Positions 8,978 to 15,332 of a stretch of 64,000 bases of DNA are shown piece after piece (position 1 is the first letter of the stretch; each line of letters begins with the position of its first letter). Source of the stretch: M0103 sp040386155 (GTDB taxonomy: Bacteria; Bacteroidota; Bacteroidia; Flavobacteriales_D; Crocinitomicaceae). Under the pieces are notes generated by a model that was not told where the DNA came from, ran no database searches, and saw only the letters and a program-made list of their open reading frames with translations. Location: positions 62,001-126,000 of the forward strand of contig JAZKFZ010000003.1 of NCBI GenBank assembly GCA_040386155.1, given 5' to 3'. The translations under genes were made by a program, and so were the position numbers.

Positions 8978-9661
8978 CTAGTAGCTTATGGGCTCTTTCA
9001 ATAAATACAAATCAATAAATTCTCGCACACAACCTTGTCCACCATTCTTACTCAAAATAACATCAACGTGCGATTTCACTTGGTTGACGGCATCTGCGGG
9101 ACAAGCGCTAAAACCAATTTTTTGAATCACTGCAAGATCATTGATATCATCACCAATCATTGCCACTTGATCCAAGTTGATTTTTAATTCTTCACAAAAG
9201 CGATTCAGTATTTCAATTTTTGCTTCTTTTCCTACATAGCACTTTACAATGCCTAACATTTTTGCTCTTATGTTGACCATTTCACTTGTCAAACTAGAAG
9301 AAATAATACAAGGTTCAACGCCATTTTTTCGAAGAAATTGAATTGCCATTCCATCTTTGGCGTTGTATTTTTTTATTTGGTCTCCACTTTCGCTAATGTA
9401 CATCCCACCGTCAGTTAAAACGCCATCAACATCCATTACCAATAATTTTATGTTTCCCGCTTTTTGCTTCCACACATCTTTTCTAAACATTGGTTTAAAA
9501 AGCAGTGCGTGCATGTCAACTGCGTATTCTTCGCAAATTGCTTGTAAGTCGAAGATACTTAGTTCGTGTGCATGTTCAATAGATAAATCCCCAAGAAATT
9601 CACTATGTTCAATTCCATGTCGAACACACAATGCTTTAATATTTTGTTCTAAGCAAATCAT
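8978..9661 (-). CDS. KdsC-like HAD phosphatase with an extra N-terminal helix-turn-helix-like region
   Basis: A 227-residue protein. Residues from about 70 onward are a type C0 HAD phosphatase of the KdsC group: motif I VMDVDGVLTDGG (Asp77, Asp79), motif II IISSS, a GKEAK lysine segment and motif III IGDDINDLAV. KdsC removes the phosphate from KDO-8-phosphate; related enzymes act on other ulosonic acid phosphates. The KdsC family is usually about 160-190 residues, and here about 70 residues are added at the front. That part, with LSIFDLQAICEEYAVDMHALLF, resembles the C-terminal half of an XRE-type helix-turn-helix domain. Its ATG overlaps the stop of the DAHP synthase gene as ATGA, indicating translational coupling. 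The substrate could be KDO-8-P, or a product linked to its neighbours. Confidence 0.78.
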   Translation of the reverse strand: MICLEQNIKALCVRHGIEHSEFLGDLSIEHAHELSIFDLQAICEEYAVDMHALLFKPMFRKDVWKQKAGNIKLLVMDVDGVLTDGGMYISESGDQIKKYNAKDGMAIQFLRKNGVEPCIISSSLTSEMVNIRAKMLGIVKCYVGKEAKIEILNRFCEELKINLDQVAMIGDDINDLAVIQKIGFSACPADAVNQVKSHVDVILSKNGGQGCVREFIDLYLLKEPISY

Positions 9662-10656
9662 ATAATTGAATATCCAACACTTTGCGCGATTGGTTTTAAT
9701 TGTCCTAGTAAAGTCTCAAATTGAGCGTGATCTAACTGCTGTGAAGCATCAGAAAGGGCTGTTTTTGGAGTTGGGTGAACCTCGATGAGTAGTCCGTCAA
9801 TTCCCATTGCTGTACATGCTTTCGCTAACACAGGAACACCATAAGCATAGCCCATGGCGTGTGAGGGATCAAGTACAATAGGTAGATTTGTATATTCTTG
9901 CAACCAAGCAACACCGCATAAATCGAGCGTAAATCGTGTTCCAGTTTCAAACGTTCTTATTCCTCTTTCGCAAAGCAATACATTTTCATTACCACCTGAT
10001 AAAACAAATTCTGCTGATTGCACAAACTCTTGTAAAGTAGTTCCAAATCCACGTTTGATTAAAACAGGTTTAGTTGTTTTTGCACAAGCGCGTAAAATTC
10101 CTTGATCGTACATTGCTTTAGCGCCAACTTGAATTACATCTGTGTATTCTATTATTTCGTCGATTTGAGTTGCGTCTCTCACCTCAGTGATGACCGTCAA
10201 ACCAAATTCTTCACGCATTTTCGCTAATAATTTTAATCCTTCTAGGCCTAGTCCTTGAAAAGAGTAGGGTGAAGTTCTCGGTTTATAGCAACCACCTCTA
10301 AGTATAGAAATTCCATTTTTCACCAATAATTCTGAAGAAAGACGAATTTGACTTTCCGACTCAACAGAACAAGGTCCAGCAATGATTAATGTATTATTTG
10401 TATCTCCTCCGATGATATTACTCCCTATTTTGACTTCTCTTTTTTTGTTCAGGTATGATTTTGAAGCCAATTGAATGTCATTCGCAAAAGCCCAAGATTG
10501 ATCAACCTTAGATTCAAATTGAGCTGGTACTTCCTTAAGATTCGACCCTGTAATTAAGATGTGCATTTCGTCTTTTTTGATAAGAAATGCTTTTAACTCA
10601 GAAGCGATTTTTTGTGCTTCTAATTGATTTACAGTGTTTTTTAGATGTAGAATCAT
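9658..10656 (-). CDS. 3-deoxy-7-phosphoheptulonate (DAHP) synthase, type I-beta
   Basis: A 332-residue aldolase-type enzyme. Residues 1-65 form a short ferredoxin-like N-terminal region as in type I-beta DAHP synthases. The barrel carries IIAGPCSVES (Cys96, the expected metal ligand), the erythrose-4-phosphate loop YKPRTSPYSFQGLG, VIQVGA, PVLIKRG and DPSHAMG. DAHP synthase condenses phosphoenolpyruvate with erythrose-4-phosphate at the start of the shikimate pathway. KPRTSPYSF argues for DAHP rather than KDO-8-P synthase. One departure is GAKAMYDQ where I remember GARNMQN in this family; the effect is unknown. It overlaps both neighbours by four bases (ATGA), so production is coupled to the epimerase-CBS protein and the KdsC-like phosphatase. 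I give no symbol because aroF, aroG and kdsA usage differs between genomes. Confidence 0.82.
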   Translation of the reverse strand: MILHLKNTVNQLEAQKIASELKAFLIKKDEMHILITGSNLKEVPAQFESKVDQSWAFANDIQLASKSYLNKKREVKIGSNIIGGDTNNTLIIAGPCSVESESQIRLSSELLVKNGISILRGGCYKPRTSPYSFQGLGLEGLKLLAKMREEFGLTVITEVRDATQIDEIIEYTDVIQVGAKAMYDQGILRACAKTTKPVLIKRGFGTTLQEFVQSAEFVLSGGNENVLLCERGIRTFETGTRFTLDLCGVAWLQEYTNLPIVLDPSHAMGYAYGVPVLAKACTAMGIDGLLIEVHPTPKTALSDASQQLDHAQFETLLGQLKPIAQSVGYSII

Positions 10657-11657
10657 AGTTCCCCTTTGATTAAGTTGGTAAAGTTAACAATTCCAACGGC
10701 TTCTAAGTTGTTTTTCACCACTGGTAGGTACATAACGGGGAATGCACAAAGTTTTATTTTTTTTAATAGATCGACTACTGTAGCGCTACTAGAAATAGTA
10801 ATTGGATTAGCATTCATCATATCATTCGGACTGATATCATTCAAGTTGTCGAGCTTTCTTAACATCGCTTTTCGAACATCAGCACTTGAAACAAGTCCAA
10901 TTAATCTTTTTTCTTCATCAGTAATTATACAAAATCCTAGATTACCCGTTTCAATAGTTTCAAGAATCGATTTCAAATTCAAATTCTCGCTTCTAACAAC
11001 TGGACATTCATCAATTGGTATCATGAAATCTTCCACTTTGAATGTAGATTCAATTTCTCTTGATGTAAGATTTAACAATGCTTGTCCAACACTTGGCGCA
11101 TTAAATAAATAGGATCCAGAAACGGAAGTGCTTACCCCCATGTTTCGCAAAATGAAGGAAACTTCTCCATTTACACCACCATCTACATGGATTGATTTGC
11201 TCGGAAATAGCTTTCTGAAATTTCTAATTTTGGTAAAATTCACTTTATCAAAAGCTCCACCACTTTGACCAGGAATAGTTGCCATGATCAGAATGAAATC
11301 AAAATTCTGATAGTTGTTGAATACACTAACTGGCGTAAAAGTAGTAACTGCCAGACCTTTTTTTCCTGCGATATCATTGGGAATAACAAGAGGGGTAGTT
11401 AGGTTCTCGAATTGAAAAGTGACGTATTCTACTGGATTGCCTCTCAAAAGAGGGAAAAATTTTTCTGGATTATCAGAAATAATATGCAGATCGATAGGAA
11501 TAGTGCACCACTGACGGATGTTAGCGATATCACCGAAAACTGATAGATCATCATTACAATCAACATGCAACAATTCTACTTGATGTTGAACAAGGTCTTG
11601 AATAACCTCGTTAAGTGGGCGCTTTTTGTCGCTATAAATTGATGCAGATATTTTCAT
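10653..11657 (-). CDS. Ribulose-phosphate 3-epimerase-like barrel fused to CBS domains
   Basis: A 334-residue fusion. Residues 1-200 resemble ribulose-5-phosphate 3-epimerase: the metal and catalytic positions are recognisable as HVD (His31, Asp33), DLHI (His58) and HVDGGVN (Asp159), with a phosphate-site-like GSYLF segment near 181. The canonical MDGxFVPN after HVD is replaced by CNDDLSV. Residues of about 205-334 are a tandem CBS pair (LGFCIITDEEKRLIGLVSSADVRKAML, then NPITISSSATVVDLL). CBS pairs usually sense adenine nucleotides. CBS domains also occur on the KDO-pathway isomerase KdsD, which makes the combination with downstream DAHP synthase and KdsC-like genes suggestive. It is the first gene of the five-gene operon. 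Active epimerase, KdsD-like isomerase and purely regulatory protein all remain possible. Confidence 0.72.
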   Translation of the reverse strand: MKISASIYSDKKRPLNEVIQDLVQHQVELLHVDCNDDLSVFGDIANIRQWCTIPIDLHIISDNPEKFFPLLRGNPVEYVTFQFENLTTPLVIPNDIAGKKGLAVTTFTPVSVFNNYQNFDFILIMATIPGQSGGAFDKVNFTKIRNFRKLFPSKSIHVDGGVNGEVSFILRNMGVSTSVSGSYLFNAPSVGQALLNLTSREIESTFKVEDFMIPIDECPVVRSENLNLKSILETIETGNLGFCIITDEEKRLIGLVSSADVRKAMLRKLDNLNDISPNDMMNANPITISSSATVVDLLKKIKLCAFPVMYLPVVKNNLEAVGIVNFTNLIKGEL

Positions 11658-11664
11658 ATAGAGT

Positions 11665-11672
11665 CAAAGTTA
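11665..11672 (-). promoter_or_regulatory. Candidate -7 element for the epimerase-CBS operon
   Basis: On the minus strand this reads TAACTTTG, an exact match to the Bacteroidota -7 consensus TAnnTTTG. It sits only eight bases before the start codon at 11657, so the transcript would be nearly leaderless. No clear TTG -33 box lies at the right distance, so the call is weak. Confidence 0.35.
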
Positions 11673-11740
11673 GCATTTTTTTTAAGGCTTTGGATTACGA
11701 TTGGGGGATTTTTATCATTGGAATTTTGTGGAGTGGTTGG

Positions 11741-11938
11741 TAGGAAATATTTAAAACACTACAACTTTCAAATTTTAAAATTTTCAATTTTTTGTTGATT
11801 GTTTCGTGTAGGTAATATTTAAAACTCTGCAACTTTAAAATTCTAAGTTTTTCGATTTTTTGTTGATTGTTTCGAGTAGGAAATATTTAAAACTCTACAA
11901 TTGTAAAAGATTAAAATTTTCCAACTTTTTTGATTGTA
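11741..11938. repeat. Imperfect tandem repeat, three copies of about 67 bp
   Basis: The 334-base gap 11658-11991 is largely filled by three head-to-tail copies starting at 11741, 11808 and 11876. Each begins GTAGG(A/T)AATATTTAAAAC, continues with an AT-rich part containing AACTTT or similar, and ends TTGTTGATTGTTTCG or a degenerate form of it. The period is 67-68 bases and the third copy is the most divergent at its end. The copies are not separated by unique spacers, so this is not CRISPR. It lies between the divergent epimerase operon and the ArsR-like regulator. A shared role in regulation is possible but unsupported; slippage-generated repeat is the simpler explanation. Confidence 0.8.
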
Positions 11939-11991
11939 GCCCTATTTTTCATTAACTTAAAGTAATTATTAACTTTTATCCTTGAAAACAA

Positions 11992-12285
11992 ATGGGTGCA
12001 ACTAAAACCGAACAATACACTTCTGAACTTATTCGAATTGCCAAAATTGCTGATGCACTGGGTCATCCAGCTCGATTATCAATCGCGAAATTATTAATGG
12101 ATCGAAATGTCATCCGTCCCACTGATCTTTCAAAGTTATTGAAACTTCATAAAACTTCAGTGAATTCACATTTGAGAAAAATGAGAGATGCAAAGCTCAT
12201 AGATTATTCTTTTCGTCCAACAGAATATGTAATTTTAATAAACGATAAAACCCTCAAGGATTTTAACCATTTCATTGATGCTTAA
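11992..12285 (+). CDS. ArsR-like winged-helix transcriptional regulator
   Basis: A 97-residue single-domain DNA-binding protein. The first helices KIADALGHPARLSIAKLLMDR are typical of the ArsR/SmtB superfamily (HPxRLxIxxLL), followed by the recognition helix-turn-helix region PTDLSKLLKLHKTSVNSHLRKMRDAKLI and a wing ending in YVILIN. I see no cysteine at all, so none of the classical metal-sensing motifs is present, and it may respond to another signal or act constitutively. The region upstream holds a three-copy tandem repeat. Its stop overlaps by three bases the stop of the converging DCC-family gene. Targets are unknown; autoregulation is common in the family. Confidence 0.82.
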   Translation: MGATKTEQYTSELIRIAKIADALGHPARLSIAKLLMDRNVIRPTDLSKLLKLHKTSVNSHLRKMRDAKLIDYSFRPTEYVILINDKTLKDFNHFIDA

Positions 12286-12683
12286 TCTAAAAAGCGATGT
12301 AATTGCTCCTTTGTTGGTACAACACAAACTCCGCGTTTAATTTTTTGTCGTCGTTTAGCTATGAAATTATAAAATGGATCTCTGATGAATTTCGGGAAAA
12401 TCAATAGCACTTTCAACCAGGAATACGGAGCCCTTAAATAATTTGAAATTTGGAGTACAGCGGTAGATCTCTCAAAGAATAGATCCCCATCGAAGAAAAT
12501 TATTGAATCTAGTGTTTCTGGAAATGGATATTGATGCTCATTTAAAAAGCTCTTAGTGAAATTAGATTGTAATGCGGAAAAATAAAGCTCATTGCTCGAT
12601 TCATGATCAAGAACAAACTGGATGGAGGTGTTGCAAAAACCACAATCACCATCATAAAAAACTATTTTTCGTTGGTGTATCAA
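12282..12683 (-). CDS. DCC-family thiol-disulfide oxidoreductase (DUF393)
   Basis: A 133-residue protein of the DUF393/YuxK family, named for the N-terminal DxxCxxC pattern, here FYDGDCGFCN. Later family features are LYFSALQS, SIIFFDGDLFFERSTAVLQI and a basic C-terminal segment. The fold is predicted to be thioredoxin-like with a CxxC pair, but the partner and reaction are not established to my knowledge. There is no signal peptide. The start ATG at 12683 gives the usual family length. It is monocistronic and converges on the ArsR-like gene. Confidence 0.85.
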   Translation of the reverse strand: MIHQRKIVFYDGDCGFCNTSIQFVLDHESSNELYFSALQSNFTKSFLNEHQYPFPETLDSIIFFDGDLFFERSTAVLQISNYLRAPYSWLKVLLIFPKFIRDPFYNFIAKRRQKIKRGVCVVPTKEQLHRFLD

Positions 12684-12817
12684 TTATAAAGAACATTTTT
12701 CGTCAAAATTAAACCGAATTATGAATGCAAACTAAAATCATTGTGCGCTGATTGCAAATTTTTGATATTGATTTTAAGTTAATTATAGTTTTCTTGAGTT
12801 TTTTTTCAAAAAAACAA

Positions 12818-12847
12818 TTGCATATCAAAAAAAGACACTTATATTTG
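12818..12847 (+). promoter_or_regulatory. Promoter of tRNA-Val
   Basis: A TTG -33 box at 12818-12820 is separated by 19 bases from TATATTTG at 12840-12847, an exact match to the Bacteroidota -7 consensus TAnnTTTG. Transcription would start near 12854, about 36 bases before the tRNA, which fits a tRNA precursor leader. Confidence 0.62.
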
Positions 12848-12889
12848 CAATCTCAATTTGGAAGTCGAACGAGATTTCATAACAAATAG

Positions 12890-12964
12890 GGGAGATTAGC
12901 TCAGCTGGTTTAGAGCACCTGCCTTACAAGCAGGGGGTCACAGGTTCGAACCCTGTATCTCCCA
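12890..12964 (+). tRNA. tRNA-Val (anticodon TAC)
   Basis: The cloverleaf can be drawn by hand. The acceptor stem is GGGAGAT at 12890-12896 pairing with ATCTCCC at 12957-12963, with discriminator A at 12964. The D arm contains AGCTCAGCTGGTTTAGAGC. The anticodon stem CCTGC/GCAGG (12918-12922 and 12930-12934) encloses the loop CTTACAA with anticodon TAC at 12925-12927. The T arm has GGTTCGAACC. The CCA end is not encoded; the genome reads ACA after the acceptor stem. It decodes GTA and related valine codons. Confidence 0.96.
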
Positions 12965-12970
12965 CAATAA

Positions 12971-12999
12971 AAGCTTCGCATTGCGAGGCTTTTTTTTTT
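12971..12999 (+). terminator. Intrinsic terminator after tRNA-Val
   Basis: A 9-bp stem AAGCTTCGC/GCGAGGCTT (one G-T pair) with a three-base loop at 12980-12982 is followed by a run of T to 12999. It lies seven bases after the tRNA and also sits just beyond the 3' end of anmK on the other strand. Confidence 0.85.
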
Positions 13000-13003
13000 G
13001 CTC

Positions 13004-14074
13004 CTATGGCAAATGCAATACTCCCCCAACAACACTTTTTGATGCCCCTGTGACTGACGGAACATTATTTGGCTTGCCTTCCAAATAAAGAACTCCCAAG
13101 TAAGCAAAAATAATTGCCTCCTTAAAATCAATAATATCTTCGCTCGGGATTATTACATCTCCTTTGAAATAATGTCTAATTCGGTCAATAAGAAATTGAT
13201 TTTTTGTTCCGCCACCGCTTACTAGTACAGAACTAATCGCATTACTTTTTAAGACAGAGTATATTTGGTAAGCAATGTGCTCAACAACCGTCCTTAAATT
13301 GTTTTCTATTTCCTTATCAAATTTAAGACAGGGGTAGAATTGCTCTTCCAGCCATTCTGTTCCTAGGGATTTCGGATTTGTTTTTTCGTAAAATTTAAGA
13401 TCATTCAAAAGATCTAAAAGATAGAAATTGATCTCCCCAGTTTTTGCTAAATCTCCATTTTTATCATAATTTAAGCCTTTTACTTGTGCCAATTTATTGA
13501 GCGGAAGATTACCAGGACAAATATCAAATGCTACAATTTCATTATTAGTCTTGAAGCTGATATTGCAAAATCCACCGATATTTAAAAACGACTCAGCAAC
13601 ATCAGAAAATAGGTCAAAATCTCCAATTGGAACTAATGGAGCTCCTTGTCCACCAAAAATGATATCTTTTGTCCTAAAGTCATTAATCACCGGAATTTGA
13701 GTCATTGCTGCAATTTGTTCACCATTACCAATTTGAACGGTATAGCCTTTCTCTGGTTGATGGAAAATTGTTTGTCCATGCGATGCAATAGCATCGATGT
13801 CTTTTCTATCAATTTTAAATTCTTGTAAAAAATTGTTGATGCAATTTGCATAGTGCTTTCCGATTTCAGTATCTAACAGATAGATTGATGTGGCTGAAAC
13901 AGTATTTATTTCCAATAATTGATTTAAAATTTCCTTAGGAATGTCGTATTGTTTTGAATTAATCAAGGTGAATTTGATCACATCATCTTTAGTCTTTTCG
14001 AAGCGCACATGCGCAATATCAAGTCCATCCAAAGATGTTCCCGACATTAAACCTAATATTTCGTATGCTTTCAT
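13004..14074 (-). CDS. anmK: Anhydro-N-acetylmuramic acid kinase
   Basis: A 356-residue sugar kinase of the ASKHA fold. It phosphorylates and opens 1,6-anhydro-MurNAc released from peptidoglycan, giving MurNAc-6-phosphate for cell-wall recycling. Diagnostic segments are ILGLMSGTSLDGLDIA at the N-terminus, IASHGQTIFHQP, PVINDFR, FDICPGNLPLN and VLVSGGGTKN. I start it at the ATG at 14074; an upstream frame to 14149 adds 25 residues that overlap the divergent acyl-CoA dehydrogenase and lacks family character. Together with murF at 15330 it shows both synthesis and recycling of wall precursors. The gene is monocistronic. Confidence 0.92.
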   Translation of the reverse strand: MKAYEILGLMSGTSLDGLDIAHVRFEKTKDDVIKFTLINSKQYDIPKEILNQLLEINTVSATSIYLLDTEIGKHYANCINNFLQEFKIDRKDIDAIASHGQTIFHQPEKGYTVQIGNGEQIAAMTQIPVINDFRTKDIIFGGQGAPLVPIGDFDLFSDVAESFLNIGGFCNISFKTNNEIVAFDICPGNLPLNKLAQVKGLNYDKNGDLAKTGEINFYLLDLLNDLKFYEKTNPKSLGTEWLEEQFYPCLKFDKEIENNLRTVVEHIAYQIYSVLKSNAISSVLVSGGGTKNQFLIDRIRHYFKGDVIIPSEDIIDFKEAIIFAYLGVLYLEGKPNNVPSVTGASKSVVGGVLHLP

Positions 14075-14095
14075 AGTAATTATAAATAATTCACT

Positions 14096-14103
14096 TAATT
14101 TTG
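14096..14103 (+). promoter_or_regulatory. Candidate -7 element for acyl-CoA dehydrogenase
   Basis: TAATTTTG matches TAnnTTTG and lies 34 bases before the ATG at 14138. No convincing -33 box is seen at 17-20 bases upstream. Confidence 0.42.
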
Positions 14104-14112
14104 TAGACATCT

Positions 14113-14120
14113 CAAATATA
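14113..14120 (-). promoter_or_regulatory. Candidate -7 element for anmK
   Basis: On the minus strand this reads TATATTTG, matching TAnnTTTG, 38 bases before the anmK start at 14074. It lies close to the divergent plus-strand element at 14096-14103, so the two transcripts would start within a short shared region. Confidence 0.42.
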
Positions 14121-14137
14121 TAAATAAACCAGCGTAT

Positions 14138-15280
14138 ATGAATTTTCAATTATCAGAAGAGCAATTAGCAGTACAGGCCGCAGCAAGAGATATTGCACAA
14201 AATGTTTTAAAAAAGGAAGTGATTGAACGTGATAGAGAACAGCGATTTCCCACCGAAGAAATTAAGCAATTGGCTGAATTAGGGTTTATGGGGATGATGG
14301 TTGACCCTAAATACGGAGGAAGCGGAATGGATACGATTTCTTACGTTTTAGCAATGGAAGAAATTTCAAAGGTTGATGCGTCTTGTTCTGTTTGTATGTC
14401 TGTAAACAACTCATTGGTTTGTTGGGGACTAGAACATTATGGTACGGAAGAGCAAAAAATGAAGTATTTAGTTCCCCTTGCAAAAGGTGAAAAAATTGGC
14501 GCTTTTTGTTTATCGGAGCCAGAAGCTGGTTCAGATGCGACCTCGCAACAAACAATGGCAATTGATATGGGTGACCATTATTTATTGAATGGAACAAAAA
14601 ATTGGATCACAAATGGTTCATCTGCTTCGACTTACTTGGTAATTGCTCAGACAGATCGTGAAGCAGGACATAAAGGCATCAATGCACTAATTGTTGAGCG
14701 TGGAATGGATGGTTTTATCGTTGGTGCAAAAGAAGATAAATTAGGAATTCGTGGAAGTGATACACACACATTGATTTTCAATGATGTTAAAGTTCCTAAA
14801 GAAAATAGAATTGGAGAGGACGGATTTGGATTCAAATTCGCAATGAAAGTACTTTCTGGAGGTCGAATTGGTATTGCCGCTCAAGCACTCGGAATAGCAG
14901 GTGGAGGATACGAACTAGCTTTAGCTTATTCAAAACAACGCAAGGCTTTTGGAAAGGAAATTAGTAAACATCAGGCAATCGCATTCAAATTAGCTGATAT
15001 GGCTACGGAAATTGAGGCAGCTCGTTTATTAGTGTATCGCGCAGCGATGGACAAAGATGCTGGAAGAGATTACGGACAATCAAGTGCAATGGCTAAGTTG
15101 TACGCTTCTAAAGTAGCCATGGAGCAAACAGTTGAAGCAGTGCAAATTCACGGTGGATATGGTTTCGTAAAAGAATACCATGTAGAGCGATTGATGCGTG
15201 ATGCGAAAATTACACAGATTTATGAAGGTACTTCAGAAGTGCAGAAAATTGTCATTTCAAGAGGAATCATCAACGGATAA
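14138..15280 (+). CDS. Acyl-CoA dehydrogenase (short-chain/butyryl-CoA type)
   Basis: A 380-residue flavoenzyme catalysing FAD-dependent alpha,beta-dehydrogenation of acyl-CoA in the cytoplasm, passing electrons to ETF. Family motifs are GAFCLSEPEAGSDA (flavin site), NGTKNWITNG, GIRGSDTHTLIFNDVKVP, the helical C-terminal domain with RKAFGKEISKHQAIAFKLADM, and VQIHGGYGFVKEYHVERLMRDAKITQIYEGTSEVQ, which contains the catalytic glutamate (YEGT) of short-chain enzymes. The length is standard. It is transcribed alone and ends in a strong terminator. Substrate chain length cannot be read with certainty, but the Glu position fits short- to medium-chain acyl-CoAs. Confidence 0.93.
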   Translation: MNFQLSEEQLAVQAAARDIAQNVLKKEVIERDREQRFPTEEIKQLAELGFMGMMVDPKYGGSGMDTISYVLAMEEISKVDASCSVCMSVNNSLVCWGLEHYGTEEQKMKYLVPLAKGEKIGAFCLSEPEAGSDATSQQTMAIDMGDHYLLNGTKNWITNGSSASTYLVIAQTDREAGHKGINALIVERGMDGFIVGAKEDKLGIRGSDTHTLIFNDVKVPKENRIGEDGFGFKFAMKVLSGGRIGIAAQALGIAGGGYELALAYSKQRKAFGKEISKHQAIAFKLADMATEIEAARLLVYRAAMDKDAGRDYGQSSAMAKLYASKVAMEQTVEAVQIHGGYGFVKEYHVERLMRDAKITQIYEGTSEVQKIVISRGIING

Positions 15281-15300
15281 TTATTTTTTAGTATGTTTCA

Positions 15301-15332
15301 AAGCCCTTTGAGTTTTCAAAGGGCTTTTTTTA
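15301..15332 (+). terminator. Intrinsic terminator after acyl-CoA dehydrogenase
   Basis: A perfect 10-bp stem AAGCCCTTTG/CAAAGGGCTT with a six-base loop is followed by TTTTT. It lies between two converging genes and its T tract touches the murF stop codon, so it may also serve the murF transcript. Confidence 0.88.

Noticed and set aside
9357..9665. Plus-strand open frame of 102 codons opposite the KdsC-like gene
   Set aside because: It is a shadow of a gene whose HAD motifs are clear on the minus strand.
9658..10656. KDO-8-phosphate synthase
   Set aside because: The loop KPRTSPYSFQG and the N-terminal extension are those of DAHP synthase; KDO-8-P synthases have a different loop at that place.
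10666..11112. Plus-strand open frame of 148 codons opposite the epimerase-CBS gene
   Set aside because: It mirrors the CBS-coding strand, and its translation has no family pattern.
11741..11938. CRISPR-like array
   Set aside because: The copies are head-to-tail without spacers of unrelated sequence, and no cas genes occur.
12910..13131. Minus-strand open frame of 73 codons across the tRNA
   Set aside because: Its C-terminal part, including RVRTCDPLLVRQ, is the well-known false translation of a tRNA antisense strand, and the rest overlaps anmK in another frame.
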